Source: Muricea muricata
Taxonomy: Eukaryota > Cnidaria > Anthozoa > Malacalcyonacea > Plexauridae
NCBI GenBank assembly: GCA_963855995.1
Contig: OY979717.1
Coordinates: 23,772,746 to 23,836,745 of the forward strand
Length of the DNA: 64,000 nucleotides
Direction: 5' to 3'
The translations under genes were made by a program, and so were the position numbers. Below, one piece after another: positions 63,801 through 64,000 of this stretch (the stretch's first letter is position 1; each line of letters begins with the position of its first letter). A model generated the notes under the pieces. It did no database searches. It was not told the DNA's origin and worked only from the letters and a program-made list of their open reading frames with translations.

Positions 63801-63915
63801 TGTGTTCTCATATTATTCTCTGTGGTCTTGTTATGGTCAGGAATCTGTGCTATAGTGGTGAAGTAACATTCACTAGCAATTTTGGTTTACTGTGTTGAAA
63901 TTTGCGTAAAATAAG
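60819..63915 (+). pseudogene. Beta-helix ectodomain/multi-membrane protein, frameshifted
   Basis: The first 476 codons (60,819-62,249) contain repeated short strands with Asn ladders (INILNCTFYGS, NISNSMFKNTT, VIFENCYFENS), typical of a right-handed parallel beta-helix. Coding then jumps frame near 62,225 (a 2-bp insertion in ACACA) to a Cys-rich segment (RCRNCVGGGKC), shifts again near 62,385 (CCQENDCVSYDTC, GIICGQCPDRMS), and again near 62,650 and 62,755. It continues as several membrane segments to a TGA at 63,457, after which the same frame stays open to 63,780 (LLGPFRDHQSH). A last shift extends it past 63,780. The order ectodomain, Cys-rich stalk, membrane bundle matches a large anthozoan family of unknown function. 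No signal peptide is present, so the 5' end is missing too. It is a pseudogene unless the indels are assembly errors. Confidence 0.75.
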
Positions 63916-64000
63916 TATATATGTGTATTACGTAGAACATTTAGGAACATGAAGGATAAGAGGGACATACGAACACGTGCGAAGAGAGAGAGAAAACCAC

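Overview
This is eukaryotic, very probably metazoan and most likely cnidarian DNA. The evidence is spliced genes with GT-AG introns, long AT runs, Penelope-like retroelements, many short inverted-repeat transposons, a rhodopsin-type GPCR, and a decayed beta-helix/multi-membrane gene of a kind I associate with anthozoans. Species assignment is inference; nothing in the window identifies it uniquely. The sequence is AT-rich and gene-poor, and most of what can be recognised is mobile DNA or its remains.

Layout. 1-1.9 kb: nothing recognised. 1.9-5.5 kb: Penelope-like fragments in head-to-head orientation, long (AT)n tracts, and two inverted-repeat elements set in those tracts. 5.5-7.8 kb: a broken Penelope-like copy on the minus strand. 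7.8-9.56 kb: a 1.7-kb element with GCGTAATGCGGGGC termini. 9.6-10.0 kb: a Penelope-like end with a candidate minimal hammerhead ribozyme, followed by (AT)n. 11,731-18,826: the centrepiece, a complete-looking 7.1-kb DNA transposon with 349-bp terminal inverted repeats and a perfect 6-bp target duplication. It carries two convergent spliced genes, an integrase-like DDE transposase and a 764-residue UBZ-UBZ-UBA-HECT ubiquitin ligase. 21.8-22.8 kb: an intact class A GPCR gene, with a related GPCR pseudogene at 25.3-25.8 kb. 26.7-31.5 kb: purine-rich short tandem repeats and nested inverted-repeat elements, including a hAT-type MITE with a perfect 8-bp target duplication. 31.5-39.2 kb: AT-rich sequence without recognisable genes, with one MITE. 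39.2-43.5 kb: hairpins, a diverged 1.3-kb tandem duplication and a large fold-back. 43.5-50.1 kb: weak exon candidates, a tRNA-derived SINE and a patchwork of direct and inverted repeats. 52.7-56.3 kb: minus-strand exons of an unrecognised gene, invaded by MITEs. 60.8 kb to beyond 63.8 kb: a frameshifted beta-helix/membrane protein gene.

How parts work together. In the 7.1-kb transposon both genes start inside the terminal repeats, so the two start codons and the upstream promoter DNA, including ETS- and E2F-like sites, are near-identical copies of one sequence. The transposase and the ubiquitin ligase are therefore expected to be expressed together. All predicted splice junctions join in frame and both catalytic centres are present, so the element may be recently active. 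The ligase probably modifies a host or transposase-associated protein; the target is unknown.
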